A DNA stretch of 64,000 nucleotides from NCBI GenBank assembly GCA_002163975.1, contig CP019636.1, forward strand, positions 6,947,501 through 7,011,500, in the 5' to 3' direction. Below are positions 46,892 to 54,985 of the stretch, in pieces. Positions within the stretch are counted from its first letter, which is position 1. Each line of letters starts with the position of its first letter. The notes beneath the pieces were generated by a model. It was not told the DNA's origin, did not search any database, and worked only from the letters and a program-made list of their open reading frames with translations. A program made the position numbers and the translations under genes. The stretch comes from Nostocales cyanobacterium HT-58-2 (lineage in GTDB: Bacteria > Cyanobacteriota > Cyanobacteriia > Cyanobacteriales > Nostocaceae).

Positions 46892-46936
46892 TGTAGATTG
46901 CGAGTGGTTAGCAACAACTACTAACTATTCAAGAAA

Positions 46937-47812
46937 TTAGGAAAGCAAAAATTTTTCAATAGCTGTAGCGGCTCCATCATGCTCAACGTCAGGAGCAACC
47001 CATTGAGCGATCGCCTGCACTGCTGGTGGTGCATTACCCATAGCGACACCGATGCCAGCATACTCTAGCATTTCCACATCATTAAAGTTATCGCCAATGG
47101 TCATGACATTAGCTCTTTGCAATTGCAGTAGTTCTTCGGCTAGGTAACGCACTCCAGCGCCTTTATTGACAAAAGGGTGAGTCGCTTCAAAAAACGTAGC
47201 AACAGATGTGGTGAGATAGAGTTCAGCTGGGGTGTATTGACGGCGCAAATTTCCTAGTAACTGCTCAATGACATTTGTGTCATCGCACAAAGCCAAAACT
47301 TTTGTAGGTTCGTTGCTGGTGACTTGACGTAAGTCTCCCACAGCAATAGGAGTCACTCCAGTACGTTCTGCATAAAGTCCAGTTTCTCTGGTGATTTCGC
47401 GTACATAAAGCTGGTCGTTAATATAAAAGTGAACAGATAAGAGCGATCGCAATTCCGGTTGTTCAAAATAGTCGAGAAGCTTGTGTGCTAATTCTCTAGA
47501 AACAGGCAAATGGCGATGAATTTTTTGGGTGGCGGGGTCTTGAATCCACGCTCCTTGGTACGCTAACAATGGTAGGCTAGAGCCAATTTCTTGATGAAAG
47601 CGTAACGCTGAGCGATACATACGACCAGTAGCGATCGCCACTTGGACACCTCGGGAACGCGCCGCAATAATTGCCTGCATTACGGCTGTGCTGATGCTGT
47701 TGGATTTTCCTGCGATTGTACCATCGATATCTACAACCAGCAGTTGAATGTCAAAAGTCGATATTCCTTCAATACTAGCTGATGCCAACTTAGTGGCAGA
47801 CATTTTATGCAT
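46937..47812 (-). CDS. Cof-type HAD family phosphatase
   Basis: HAD-superfamily hydrolase of the Cof/YidA type, acting on sugar phosphates or nucleotide derivatives. The 291-residue protein shows motif I LVVDIDGTIAGKSNSIS, motif II in IAIATGRM (Thr), a C2-type cap in the middle, a Lys in FVNKGAGVRYL and motif IV MTIGDNFNDVEMLEYAGIGVAMGNAP. The start is the ATG at 47812; a second ATG follows three codons later. It converges on the ArgRS-like gene with a terminator between. Confidence 0.92.
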   Translation of the reverse strand: MHKMSATKLASASIEGISTFDIQLLVVDIDGTIAGKSNSISTAVMQAIIAARSRGVQVAIATGRMYRSALRFHQEIGSSLPLLAYQGAWIQDPATQKIHRHLPVSRELAHKLLDYFEQPELRSLLSVHFYINDQLYVREITRETGLYAERTGVTPIAVGDLRQVTSNEPTKVLALCDDTNVIEQLLGNLRRQYTPAELYLTTSVATFFEATHPFVNKGAGVRYLAEELLQLQRANVMTIGDNFNDVEMLEYAGIGVAMGNAPPAVQAIAQWVAPDVEHDGAATAIEKFLLS

Positions 47813-48318
47813 AACTTACTTGTAAATATTGAAGTTCCAATAAGAGATTAACAGGCTATAAAAATATGAGTATATCGCTTAATAGTTGTAAAACTACATA
47901 TAGAACTAAAAGTCGTGTAAGACAGAAAGAAAAATCCTAACTAAAACTTACCATTTACTACCTCCTTATCAATAAATTTGGCTCTCCTTATATAATATTT
48001 TTTTATCAAAAAAATATTTCTTTAAAAAATACACAATATAAGGTGTGATTTAAGTCATTGATACTGGAATTTTATTAACTACAATCAAGAACAAGATTTT
48101 TCGGAAAACAGGATTATAAAAAGATAAATTTTCATAGTTTGTGAATTTCAAATACGAAAATATAAAAAGTTAACAAATTCTGCTTCTGGATGTAGTAATT
48201 TAAGAAAATACCGATGTATAACATAACTAAGGCAGCAAAATCACCTAAGTAAAAATAGGTGATTGAGCTTATGTAAAGACAGTATTTTACAACTTAAGAC
48301 TAAAAAATAAAGGTTGCT
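47813..48318. other. AT-rich intergenic region between divergent genes
   Basis: 506 bases between the HAD gene and the PEP-CTERM gene. There is no reading frame or RNA that I can support. An inverted motif ATCACCTAAG...AAAATAGGTGAT (about 48240-48262) lies about 60 bases ahead of the PEP-CTERM start and could be an operator or small hairpin. Confidence 0.45.
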
Positions 48319-49152
48319 ATGATGAGGGAAAAGTTAGCGGGACTCTTGGCTGCTGCGGCTACGATGACAAGTGTATTGTCTGCTGTGACTCCTGCAAGCG
48401 CTGCAACATTTACGTGGGAGAATTTGACACAAACATATGAAGTCAAAGACAAATCTACTGATGCTTCAGGGTTCCAATCCCTAATTCCCCAGTTCCAGCA
48501 GTATGTGCAACAAGAGAGGATTGCGATTCCCGACAACAAATTAAATAAGCTAGATCCCTCGAAGCTGAGCTTGAAATATGACAATAATATTCGCGTTTGG
48601 TTCTTAAATGAGGGTGCTGGCTATAAGGATCAGTTAGCTTATGAAGCCATCAAAGGTTCTGATTACCAAAAAGGATTACTCTTCAATAACATTTCCTGCA
48701 ATAGCTCTAATTCAGCTTGTCAGTTGGGAGAAGATGATGGCGTTTTAGATGTTGGTGATTATGTTGATTTAGGCAAAATATCTGGTGGTACGCAACTCAA
48801 CTTCTTTCTAAAAGCGGACGGATTCAATAATCCCAACGGGAACGTTTATGGTGCAGATGCTACTCAAAACCCAGACAAACTGGATCATCTAGTCGCTTAT
48901 GAAGTAGATGGCTACCTATTATTAGGTTTTGAGGATTTATATGGACCAGAAGGTTCGACAGCAGGTGGAAATGGCGAACTACTACCCGCTGATCGTGACT
49001 TCAATGACGTGGTTTTCTTGATTGATTTCGGTAAGGACAATATAGCGACAGTTCCAGAACCTGCAAGTGCGATCGCTCTTTTGGGTGTAGGAGCAGCTGG
49101 TCTTGTGACACTGCGTCGTCGCCGCAATACTCAAACGAAGGAAACAGTTTAA
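48319..49152 (+). CDS. PEP-CTERM sorted exported protein, DUF4114-like
   Basis: A 277-residue exported protein. It has an N-terminal signal peptide (about 1-28, LAGLLAAAATMTSVLSAVTPASA) and a beta-rich domain ending in LPADRDFNDVVFLIDFG, a DUF4114-type hallmark. The C-terminal sorting signal has VPEPAS, a short hydrophobic helix (AIALLGVGAAGLVTL) and RRRR. PEP-CTERM proteins are processed by an exosortase and displayed on or released from the cell surface. No exosortase gene is in the window. Two ATGs begin the frame. Confidence 0.9.
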   Translation: MMREKLAGLLAAAATMTSVLSAVTPASAATFTWENLTQTYEVKDKSTDASGFQSLIPQFQQYVQQERIAIPDNKLNKLDPSKLSLKYDNNIRVWFLNEGAGYKDQLAYEAIKGSDYQKGLLFNNISCNSSNSACQLGEDDGVLDVGDYVDLGKISGGTQLNFFLKADGFNNPNGNVYGADATQNPDKLDHLVAYEVDGYLLLGFEDLYGPEGSTAGGNGELLPADRDFNDVVFLIDFGKDNIATVPEPASAIALLGVGAAGLVTLRRRRNTQTKETV

Positions 49153-49204
49153 TTCTTTCCACGGGTTAGATTCTACAGTGGAAGTCGCTGGCTAAAATAG
49201 GTAT

Positions 49205-52180
49205 ATGTCCAAAACAATACCTCAAAACCAGTTGGCTTCCGATTCTTTAACGACAACACGCCCCACATTCATCCTAGTCGATGGGCATTCCCTTGCCTTT
49301 CGTTCCTATTTCGCTTTTTTAAAAGGAAGAGACGGCGGACTACGGACAAAAACAGGGATTCCTACAAGTGTATGTTTTGGTTTTCTCAAATCCTTGTTGG
49401 AAGTTATGGCGACCCAACAGCCACAAGCAATGGCGATCGCCTTTGATTTAGGTTTACCAACATTTCGTCACGAAGCAGACGATACATACAAAGCAGACCG
49501 TCCAGGGACACCAGAAGACTTTATTCCCGACCTGAAAAATCTACACGAGTTGCTAGATGCTCTAAATCTGAAAATTGTCACAGCTGCTGGTTATGAAGCA
49601 GATGATGTGTTGGGAACTTTAGCACAGCAAGCGACAAAGGCTGGATATAAAGTCAAGATTGTCACAGGCGATCGCGATTTGTTCCAACTTGTGGACCCTC
49701 AAAAAGAAATCAGTGTTTTGTATCTGAGTGCTGATGCGCTGAAGGGTTCTAGAGCAAACGTGACTGAATTTGGTCCAGAACAAGTTAAAGAAAAGCTTGG
49801 TGTGACACCATCCCAAGTGGTTGATTTCAAAGCTCTTTGCGGCGATAAGTCGGATAATATTCCAGGTGTCAAAGGAATTGGCGAAAAAACAGCCGTACAG
49901 TTATTGAACACTTACGGTTCCCTTGAGAACATTTACGCTGCATTGAGTGAAATCAAGGGAGCAACTCAGAAAAAGCTGGAAGCTGGCAAACAAGATGCTG
50001 ACAAATCGCGTTACTTAGCGGCGATCGTTGTTGAAGTTCCCCTAGAAGTTAATTTAGAAAACTGTATTCTTCAAGGATTTGATACAAATAACCTCACACC
50101 TATTTTAGAAAAGCTAGAATTCAAGTCTTTTTTAGGCAAAATTAACGAACTCCAGCAAAAGTTTGGTGGCAAAGTTGAGGAAACACCAGAAGCAGAGACA
50201 GCAGAGACATCGGAAACACTTAGTACTCAGTTCTTAGCACATAGCGCTGATAACGAGGATAATGATCTATGGTTTTTCAGTGCTGATGACACAGCAACTC
50301 AACAGCAACCGACCAATTCTGCAATTCAACCACGCATCATTAACACCCCTGAGCAACTCAGCGACTTGGTGAACCTGCTACAAAAATTCACCGATTCAAA
50401 GCATCCTGTTGCTTGGGACACTGAGACTAGTGACTTAGAACCACGGGACGCCGATTTAGTAGGAATTGGCTGCTGTTGGGGAACAGAACCAGATGAGATA
50501 GCTTATATTCCCCTTGGTCACAAAGTTGGGGATAATTTAAACAAAGACCTGGCTCTAGAAGCACTACGCCCAATTTTAGAAAGTGCTGATTACCCCAAAG
50601 CTTTGCAAAATGCCAAATTTGACCGCTTAGTTCTACGATGTCAAGGAATTAAGTTGGCGGGAGTCGTATTTGACTCCATGCTAGCGAGTTATGTCCTTAA
50701 TCCAGATAATAACCATAATTTGAGCGACTTGGCTCAGCGTCACTTGGGTATAGTGGCGAAAAGTTACACTGATTTAGTTCCAAAAGGCAAAACCATCGCT
50801 GATGTGGACATTCCCGATGTAGCAGATTACTGCGGTATGGATGTTCATGTGACATTCCAACTCGTGGCAAAATTGCGAGAGGAACTTGAGAAAAATCCAG
50901 CTTTGTATAACTTATTGGTGGAAGTGGAACAACCACTAGAACCAGTTTTAGCTGATATGGAATACCAGGGAATCTGTGTAGATACAGCATACCTGAAAGA
51001 ACTTTCGCAGCAGTTAGAAACAGATTTAGCAAAGTTTGAACAAAAAGTTTATGACATTGCTGGGGAAAAATTCAACTTGGGTTCTCCAAAACAATTGAGT
51101 CAGATATTGTTTGAAAAATTAAAATTAAGCACTAAGCATTCCCGTAAAATTCAAACGGGTTATTCCACAGATGCTGCAACACTAGAAAAGCTACAAGAAG
51201 TTGATACGACTGGTATTATTGATGCCATCATTGAGTATCGTACCTTATCAAAATTAAAGTCTACTTATGTAGATTCTCTGCCCAAATTGGTGCGTCCGGA
51301 TACTCAACGAGTGCATACGAATTTTAACCAAACGGCAACATCGACTGGTAGGTTGTCTTCTTCCAATCCAAATTTACAAAATATTCCAATTCGCACTGCT
51401 TTTAGCCGCCAAATTCGTAAAGCGTTCATACCTAAATCTGATTGGTTGATGGTAGCTGCTGATTACTCACAAATTGAGTTACGGATTTTGGCGCATTTAA
51501 GTCAAGAGCCTGTTTTGGTTGAAGCTTATCGACACAATGAAGATATTCACACCGTAACTGCGCGGCTCATTTTTGAAAAAGAAAACATTACACCAGATGA
51601 GCGACGGTTAGCAAAAACCATCAACTTTGGCGTGATTTATGGAATGGGTTCTGTGAGGTTTTCACGCTCAACTGGTGTGGATAAAGCCAATGCCAATGAG
51701 TTTATTAAGCGATTTAATAACCGCTATCCCAAAATTTTTGAATATTTAGAGGAAGTGAAAAAGCAGGCGATCGCCCAAGGTTATGTAGAAACTATCTTAG
51801 GGCGTCGTCGTTATTTTGAGTTTACCAGCAACAGCGTACGCAAGTACAAAGGCAACAAACTAGAAGATATTAACCTTAAAAAACTTGGTAATTTGGGTGC
51901 TTATGATGCAGGTTTGTTGCGTGCTGCTGCCAATGCACCTATTCAAGGTTCCAGCGCTGACATTATTAAAATTGCGATGGTAAAGCTGCATGAAGTTTTA
52001 CAGAGTTACCAAGCGCATCTTTTGTTACAGGTTCACGATGAGTTAGTCTTGGAAGTTCCACCAGAGGAATGGGAAGAATTACAACCGCAGATTAAATCCG
52101 TAATGGAAAATGCAGTATCGTTGAGTGTACCGTTGGTTGTAGATGTGCGTGCAGGGGAAAATTGGATGGAGACGAAGTAA
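49205..52180 (+). CDS. polA: DNA polymerase I
   Basis: Repair and Okazaki-fragment polymerase of 991 residues with all three activities apparently intact. The N-terminal 5'-3' exonuclease shows ILVDGHSLAFRSYFAF, AGYEADDVLGTLA, IVTGDRDLFQLV and GDKSDNIPGVKGIGEKTA. The 3'-5' exonuclease follows (AWDTETSDLEPRDADLVG, NAKFDRLVL, YCGMDVHVTFQL). The family A polymerase shows TGRLSSSNPNLQNIPIRT, AADYSQIELRILAHLS, RRLAKTINFGVIYGMGS and LLQVHDELVLEVP. An acidic linker sits between the first two. There is no intein. It converges on the methyltransferase gene with a gap of 39 bases. Confidence 0.97.
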   Translation: MSKTIPQNQLASDSLTTTRPTFILVDGHSLAFRSYFAFLKGRDGGLRTKTGIPTSVCFGFLKSLLEVMATQQPQAMAIAFDLGLPTFRHEADDTYKADRPGTPEDFIPDLKNLHELLDALNLKIVTAAGYEADDVLGTLAQQATKAGYKVKIVTGDRDLFQLVDPQKEISVLYLSADALKGSRANVTEFGPEQVKEKLGVTPSQVVDFKALCGDKSDNIPGVKGIGEKTAVQLLNTYGSLENIYAALSEIKGATQKKLEAGKQDADKSRYLAAIVVEVPLEVNLENCILQGFDTNNLTPILEKLEFKSFLGKINELQQKFGGKVEETPEAETAETSETLSTQFLAHSADNEDNDLWFFSADDTATQQQPTNSAIQPRIINTPEQLSDLVNLLQKFTDSKHPVAWDTETSDLEPRDADLVGIGCCWGTEPDEIAYIPLGHKVGDNLNKDLALEALRPILESADYPKALQNAKFDRLVLRCQGIKLAGVVFDSMLASYVLNPDNNHNLSDLAQRHLGIVAKSYTDLVPKGKTIADVDIPDVADYCGMDVHVTFQLVAKLREELEKNPALYNLLVEVEQPLEPVLADMEYQGICVDTAYLKELSQQLETDLAKFEQKVYDIAGEKFNLGSPKQLSQILFEKLKLSTKHSRKIQTGYSTDAATLEKLQEVDTTGIIDAIIEYRTLSKLKSTYVDSLPKLVRPDTQRVHTNFNQTATSTGRLSSSNPNLQNIPIRTAFSRQIRKAFIPKSDWLMVAADYSQIELRILAHLSQEPVLVEAYRHNEDIHTVTARLIFEKENITPDERRLAKTINFGVIYGMGSVRFSRSTGVDKANANEFIKRFNNRYPKIFEYLEEVKKQAIAQGYVETILGRRRYFEFTSNSVRKYKGNKLEDINLKKLGNLGAYDAGLLRAAANAPIQGSSADIIKIAMVKLHEVLQSYQAHLLLQVHDELVLEVPPEEWEELQPQIKSVMENAVSLSVPLVVDVRAGENWMETK

Positions 52181-52219
52181 GTCAGAAACAGGAAATATTT
52201 TTTCCCTTTCTACTTCTTC

Positions 52220-52810
52220 TTATTTAAGATAAAAATTAAAGACGTGTTTATCTAATTTGTCTGTCAAATTCCTGTATTCCGAAGTTGATAGAGGCGAGAA
52301 AAAGTAGGGATGGAACTGATTTAAGCTTTCACAAGTTTCTAAGGGGAAAGGTTTTTTTTCAGGAACATCATCCCATCCTACGATGAGGACACCTCCTTCG
52401 CGTAAACACCCATAGCATCCTGCAAAGGCTTCTTCCACGTCTTTTTTATCATTCAATCCCCAACCAAAAACTCCATTACAGATAATCAAATCTAAATAAT
52501 TATCTTTGAAGTGAAGGTTTAAATCACTCATGGAGCCAGTAATGTGCTTTTTAGCTCCATAAATTTTTTTCATTGGGTTAATATCAATCGTCCAGTATTC
52601 TTTTTTTTCAAACCATTTTTCATAGTGTTTTGTATAAGAACCACATCCTACAAACAAAACTTTATTAAATTCATTTTTCTCGATAAAATAGGGAATAACT
52701 TTTTGCTCCAATATGTAGCGATCATGATTGACTATGGGCATTTCCCAACCCATAACTGTGTGTGTAATGACCTTCAAGCCTCTCAAAATCATTTTTGGGT
52801 TGCTTAACAT
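52220..52810 (-). CDS. Class I SAM-dependent methyltransferase
   Basis: Rossmann-fold methyltransferase of 196 residues. Motif I is VLFVGCGSYTKHYEKWF, with a Cys in place of the usual Gly. Motif II acidic end is YWTIDINPMKKIYGAKKH. The post-I segment is DLIICNGVFGWGLNDK and a later strand is EGGVLIVGWDD. The substrate is not predictable. The Gln/His-containing N-terminus (MLSNPKMILRGLKVITHTV) may form a lid. A Pho-box type promoter lies upstream at 52856-52903, suggesting induction under phosphate starvation, so a role in membrane lipid or envelope remodelling is possible. It converges on polA. Confidence 0.78.
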   Translation of the reverse strand: MLSNPKMILRGLKVITHTVMGWEMPIVNHDRYILEQKVIPYFIEKNEFNKVLFVGCGSYTKHYEKWFEKKEYWTIDINPMKKIYGAKKHITGSMSDLNLHFKDNYLDLIICNGVFGWGLNDKKDVEEAFAGCYGCLREGGVLIVGWDDVPEKKPFPLETCESLNQFHPYFFSPLSTSEYRNLTDKLDKHVFNFYLK

Positions 52811-52855
52811 ATTTGATTTTACAATTGTTGGTGTTCAAATATACGTAAATTAGAC

Positions 52856-52903
52856 AGTATAAAATTTAAATGAAGGTTAAAAAAAGGTTAAAGAAAGTTT
52901 AAA
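52856..52903 (-). promoter_or_regulatory. Pho box with -10 element upstream of the methyltransferase gene
   Basis: On the minus strand three 8-bp direct repeats, TTTAAACT, TTTAACCT and TTTAACCT (52903-52896, 52892-52885, 52881-52874), are separated by exactly three bases. That is the arrangement and near-consensus (YTTAACCT) of cyanobacterial SphR/PhoB boxes. A -10 hexamer TATACT (52861-52856) follows after 12 bases, the usual place for a box that replaces the -35. The ATG is 45 bases further on. Confidence 0.75.
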
Positions 52904-53131
52904 ATATAGTAATAAACTGTTTTTCTGGGAGGAAGTAACAGGAAACACAATTTATACAAAAATACATATTTCATTTTTGGGAAATACACCAAGTTGTGGG
53001 AGTGAGCAAATGTTAGACCCACCCAGCAATCACATTCAATAGAATTTTGAGAGCCAATGCGAAATATATCTTATATAGATTTTTTTAGAATTAACAGAAT
53101 CATAAGTCAGTCAAAAAAAATTCCCTCACAA

Positions 53132-53401
53132 CTACTCATCGACAAAAAATTCGGTATCATCTTCTAACTCAGAACGACTTTGTCTGGAACCAGCAAGACC
53201 CCAGAGAGGTTGCAGTAGTGCCATACCAATTATCCCGACACCAGCACAGAATGCTAGTACCAAACCTACCGGGATTTGAATGGATTGAAAAGTAAGAAAT
53301 CTTAAAGATACTGGTTCAGCATTTTGTACTGAGAAGATGGCTATTCCCACCACCCATACAGCGACAACTATAGATATTAAGAGATTAGCAATAGTTTTCA
53401 T
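53132..53401 (-). CDS. LapA/DUF1049-like small membrane protein
   Basis: Small protein of 89 residues with two membrane helices (NLLISIVVAVWVVGIAIFSVQNA, IPVGLVLAFCAGVGIIGMALLQPL). Between them is the DUF1049/LapA signature, QNAEPVSLRFL, with a conserved Asn after the first helix. An acidic tail follows (SELEDDTEFFVDE). The ATG at 53401 begins MKTIANLL directly with the first helix; the frame extends 15 codons further upstream. Relatives (LapA) link lipopolysaccharide assembly factors to membranes in proteobacteria; the cyanobacterial role is unknown. Confidence 0.83.
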   Translation of the reverse strand: MKTIANLLISIVVAVWVVGIAIFSVQNAEPVSLRFLTFQSIQIPVGLVLAFCAGVGIIGMALLQPLWGLAGSRQSRSELEDDTEFFVDE

Positions 53402-54017
53402 GGCAGTCTTACACAGAGAAATAAAGCTAGTAATAACGAATTGCATTGATGTGTTATCTGTTGCCGACTCTGCTGTTACATATTTAAACGAATCTGTGAC
53501 TCATTTCATTTCTTCCATGAGTTTGGTTAACTTGTTAGCAGAGTGAGTCTCTATTTTTTACTTTAATCTCTGCAGCACCTCCAATTCACCTTTGAGATTT
53601 GCCACAATAGTATCAGTAATTCTTGAAGTGGATAAACCAGCATACTTAAGGATATATTGAATCCCCTAATGTGCTGCTAAATGATGCTTTGTACTGAACA
53701 TCACTGCCCCATCTGAATTTTGGGGGATATGTATTGTCAGTCATAACTGGTGTGGAGCAGTCTCTGTCTATTGTAGAGGATGTTTCAAGGCAACTTACAA
53801 TTGTACGGAGAGCATCACCAAAGTATCAACAGTACAAAACTCAGCGCTCTTACGGCTCATCGCAATGAAGTCATTGGCAACTATCTCTAGCCATTCGTCA
53901 GTACCAAATCTCATCTTACTACAATTCCTACTGACGCTCATTCACCAACAAGCTTTCCGGAAGCCGCGTATCGCCCTAGGTTTTTCTTACACTATTGTCT
54001 TTCACCGATTCTAAGCA
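53402..54017. other. Gap before the PD-(D/E)XK nuclease gene
   Basis: 616 bases with no supportable gene. One plus-strand frame (about 53683-54014) stays open and has a Cys-rich start (WCGAVSVYCRGCFKATYNC), but it lacks a start codon and homologous motifs. It may be the end of a lost gene or mobile element. Confidence 0.4.
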
Positions 54018-54875
54018 ATGTCTAGCCTAGACCAGCCCTTCGCCAGTTATCACCTTTGGTCTTTAGTTGCCCCCATGGTATGCCAACAACGTTGGCATTG
54101 CCAGATGAGGAGAGGTTTCATGAAAGCACGGCAACATGAACCACAAGTCAAAGCGCTTTTGGTAAAAGCTACAGCATCGCAACGAATTGGTTTACTGGCA
54201 CAAAAAGGCGTGTATGAATTTCATCATCACATCCATTTGTTGAGTCAATCCGATGGTGTCGAAAAAGTTGCACAGCTTTTGAAATTAAGCAAATCAACTG
54301 ATGAAGTGAAGCAGCGTGTTTTGCAAATTTTGAAAAAATATTATGATGCTCCTTTGCTTTTAGGCAAACGCATTATTCTATTAACTGCTGGCGATGAAGG
54401 GTTTCCTAAACCGATTTTTATTGCACAAAGACATTATTGTTTTCGCCTATATGCAGCTATGGACTGTATTTTTATTGAGTCTGATAGCACCTTGCATATT
54501 ATAGATTTTAAAACTGGTAAATCTGCTTTTGACCGACGACAGGCATTAGTTTATTTGCTTGCTGCTCGTTATCTGTATCCTAGATATCAAGTAGTAGCTT
54601 CATTTTACAATTTAGAACTTTGTAAAAAATCCGAACTTATTAGCGTTACCACAAGTGAATTAGACTGTTTAGAATGCGAACTGGCTGAGATTGCGAGGAA
54701 GCATCAGCAAGATTTACAAAATTATCAAGAAAAAAACAGTGACTTCAACGACATTTTTCCGCCCAATCCCGGACCTCACTGTCGCTTTTGTCCATTTCAC
54801 TCAATCTGTGAATTTTCTGCTTTTAAAGTTTTATCACCACACCAAATAGTAGATAATTCTATAAACTCTGATTAA
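54018..54875 (+). CDS. PD-(D/E)XK nuclease with Fe-S cluster motif (RecB/Cas4-like)
   Basis: RecB-family exonuclease-like protein of 285 residues. The nuclease core is visible as Asp149 (YAAMDCIFIE) and Asp163-x-Lys165 (IIDFKTGKS), followed by the QALVYLLAARYLYP helix. The C-terminal CRFCPFHSICEF gives three cysteines, and an N-terminal Cys (C22 or C28) could complete a four-Cys iron-sulfur cluster as in Cas4 and AddB. No CRISPR array or cas gene is near, so this is a stand-alone member of the kind common in cyanobacteria. The natural substrate is unknown. Confidence 0.85.
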   Translation: MSSLDQPFASYHLWSLVAPMVCQQRWHCQMRRGFMKARQHEPQVKALLVKATASQRIGLLAQKGVYEFHHHIHLLSQSDGVEKVAQLLKLSKSTDEVKQRVLQILKKYYDAPLLLGKRIILLTAGDEGFPKPIFIAQRHYCFRLYAAMDCIFIESDSTLHIIDFKTGKSAFDRRQALVYLLAARYLYPRYQVVASFYNLELCKKSELISVTTSELDCLECELAEIARKHQQDLQNYQEKNSDFNDIFPPNPGPHCRFCPFHSICEFSAFKVLSPHQIVDNSINSD

Positions 54876-54985
54876 AAAATTTATAAACACAAATAAGACC
54901 TTTACAAAATATTGACGTTTGGCAATTTTTCAGCGTATTATCTGATACCAGAAACATCACGTCACCGGAAAAGGAAGGGGACTTA

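Noticed and set aside
53683-54014. Cys-rich open frame before the PD-(D/E)XK gene
   Set aside because: There is no start codon at its beginning, no known zinc-finger arrangement and no continuity with the downstream gene.
54018-54875. Cas4 or an anti-phage nuclease island
   Set aside because: The Fe-S nuclease motifs fit, but there are no cas genes, helicase or defence genes beside it, and similar solitary genes are common in cyanobacteria.
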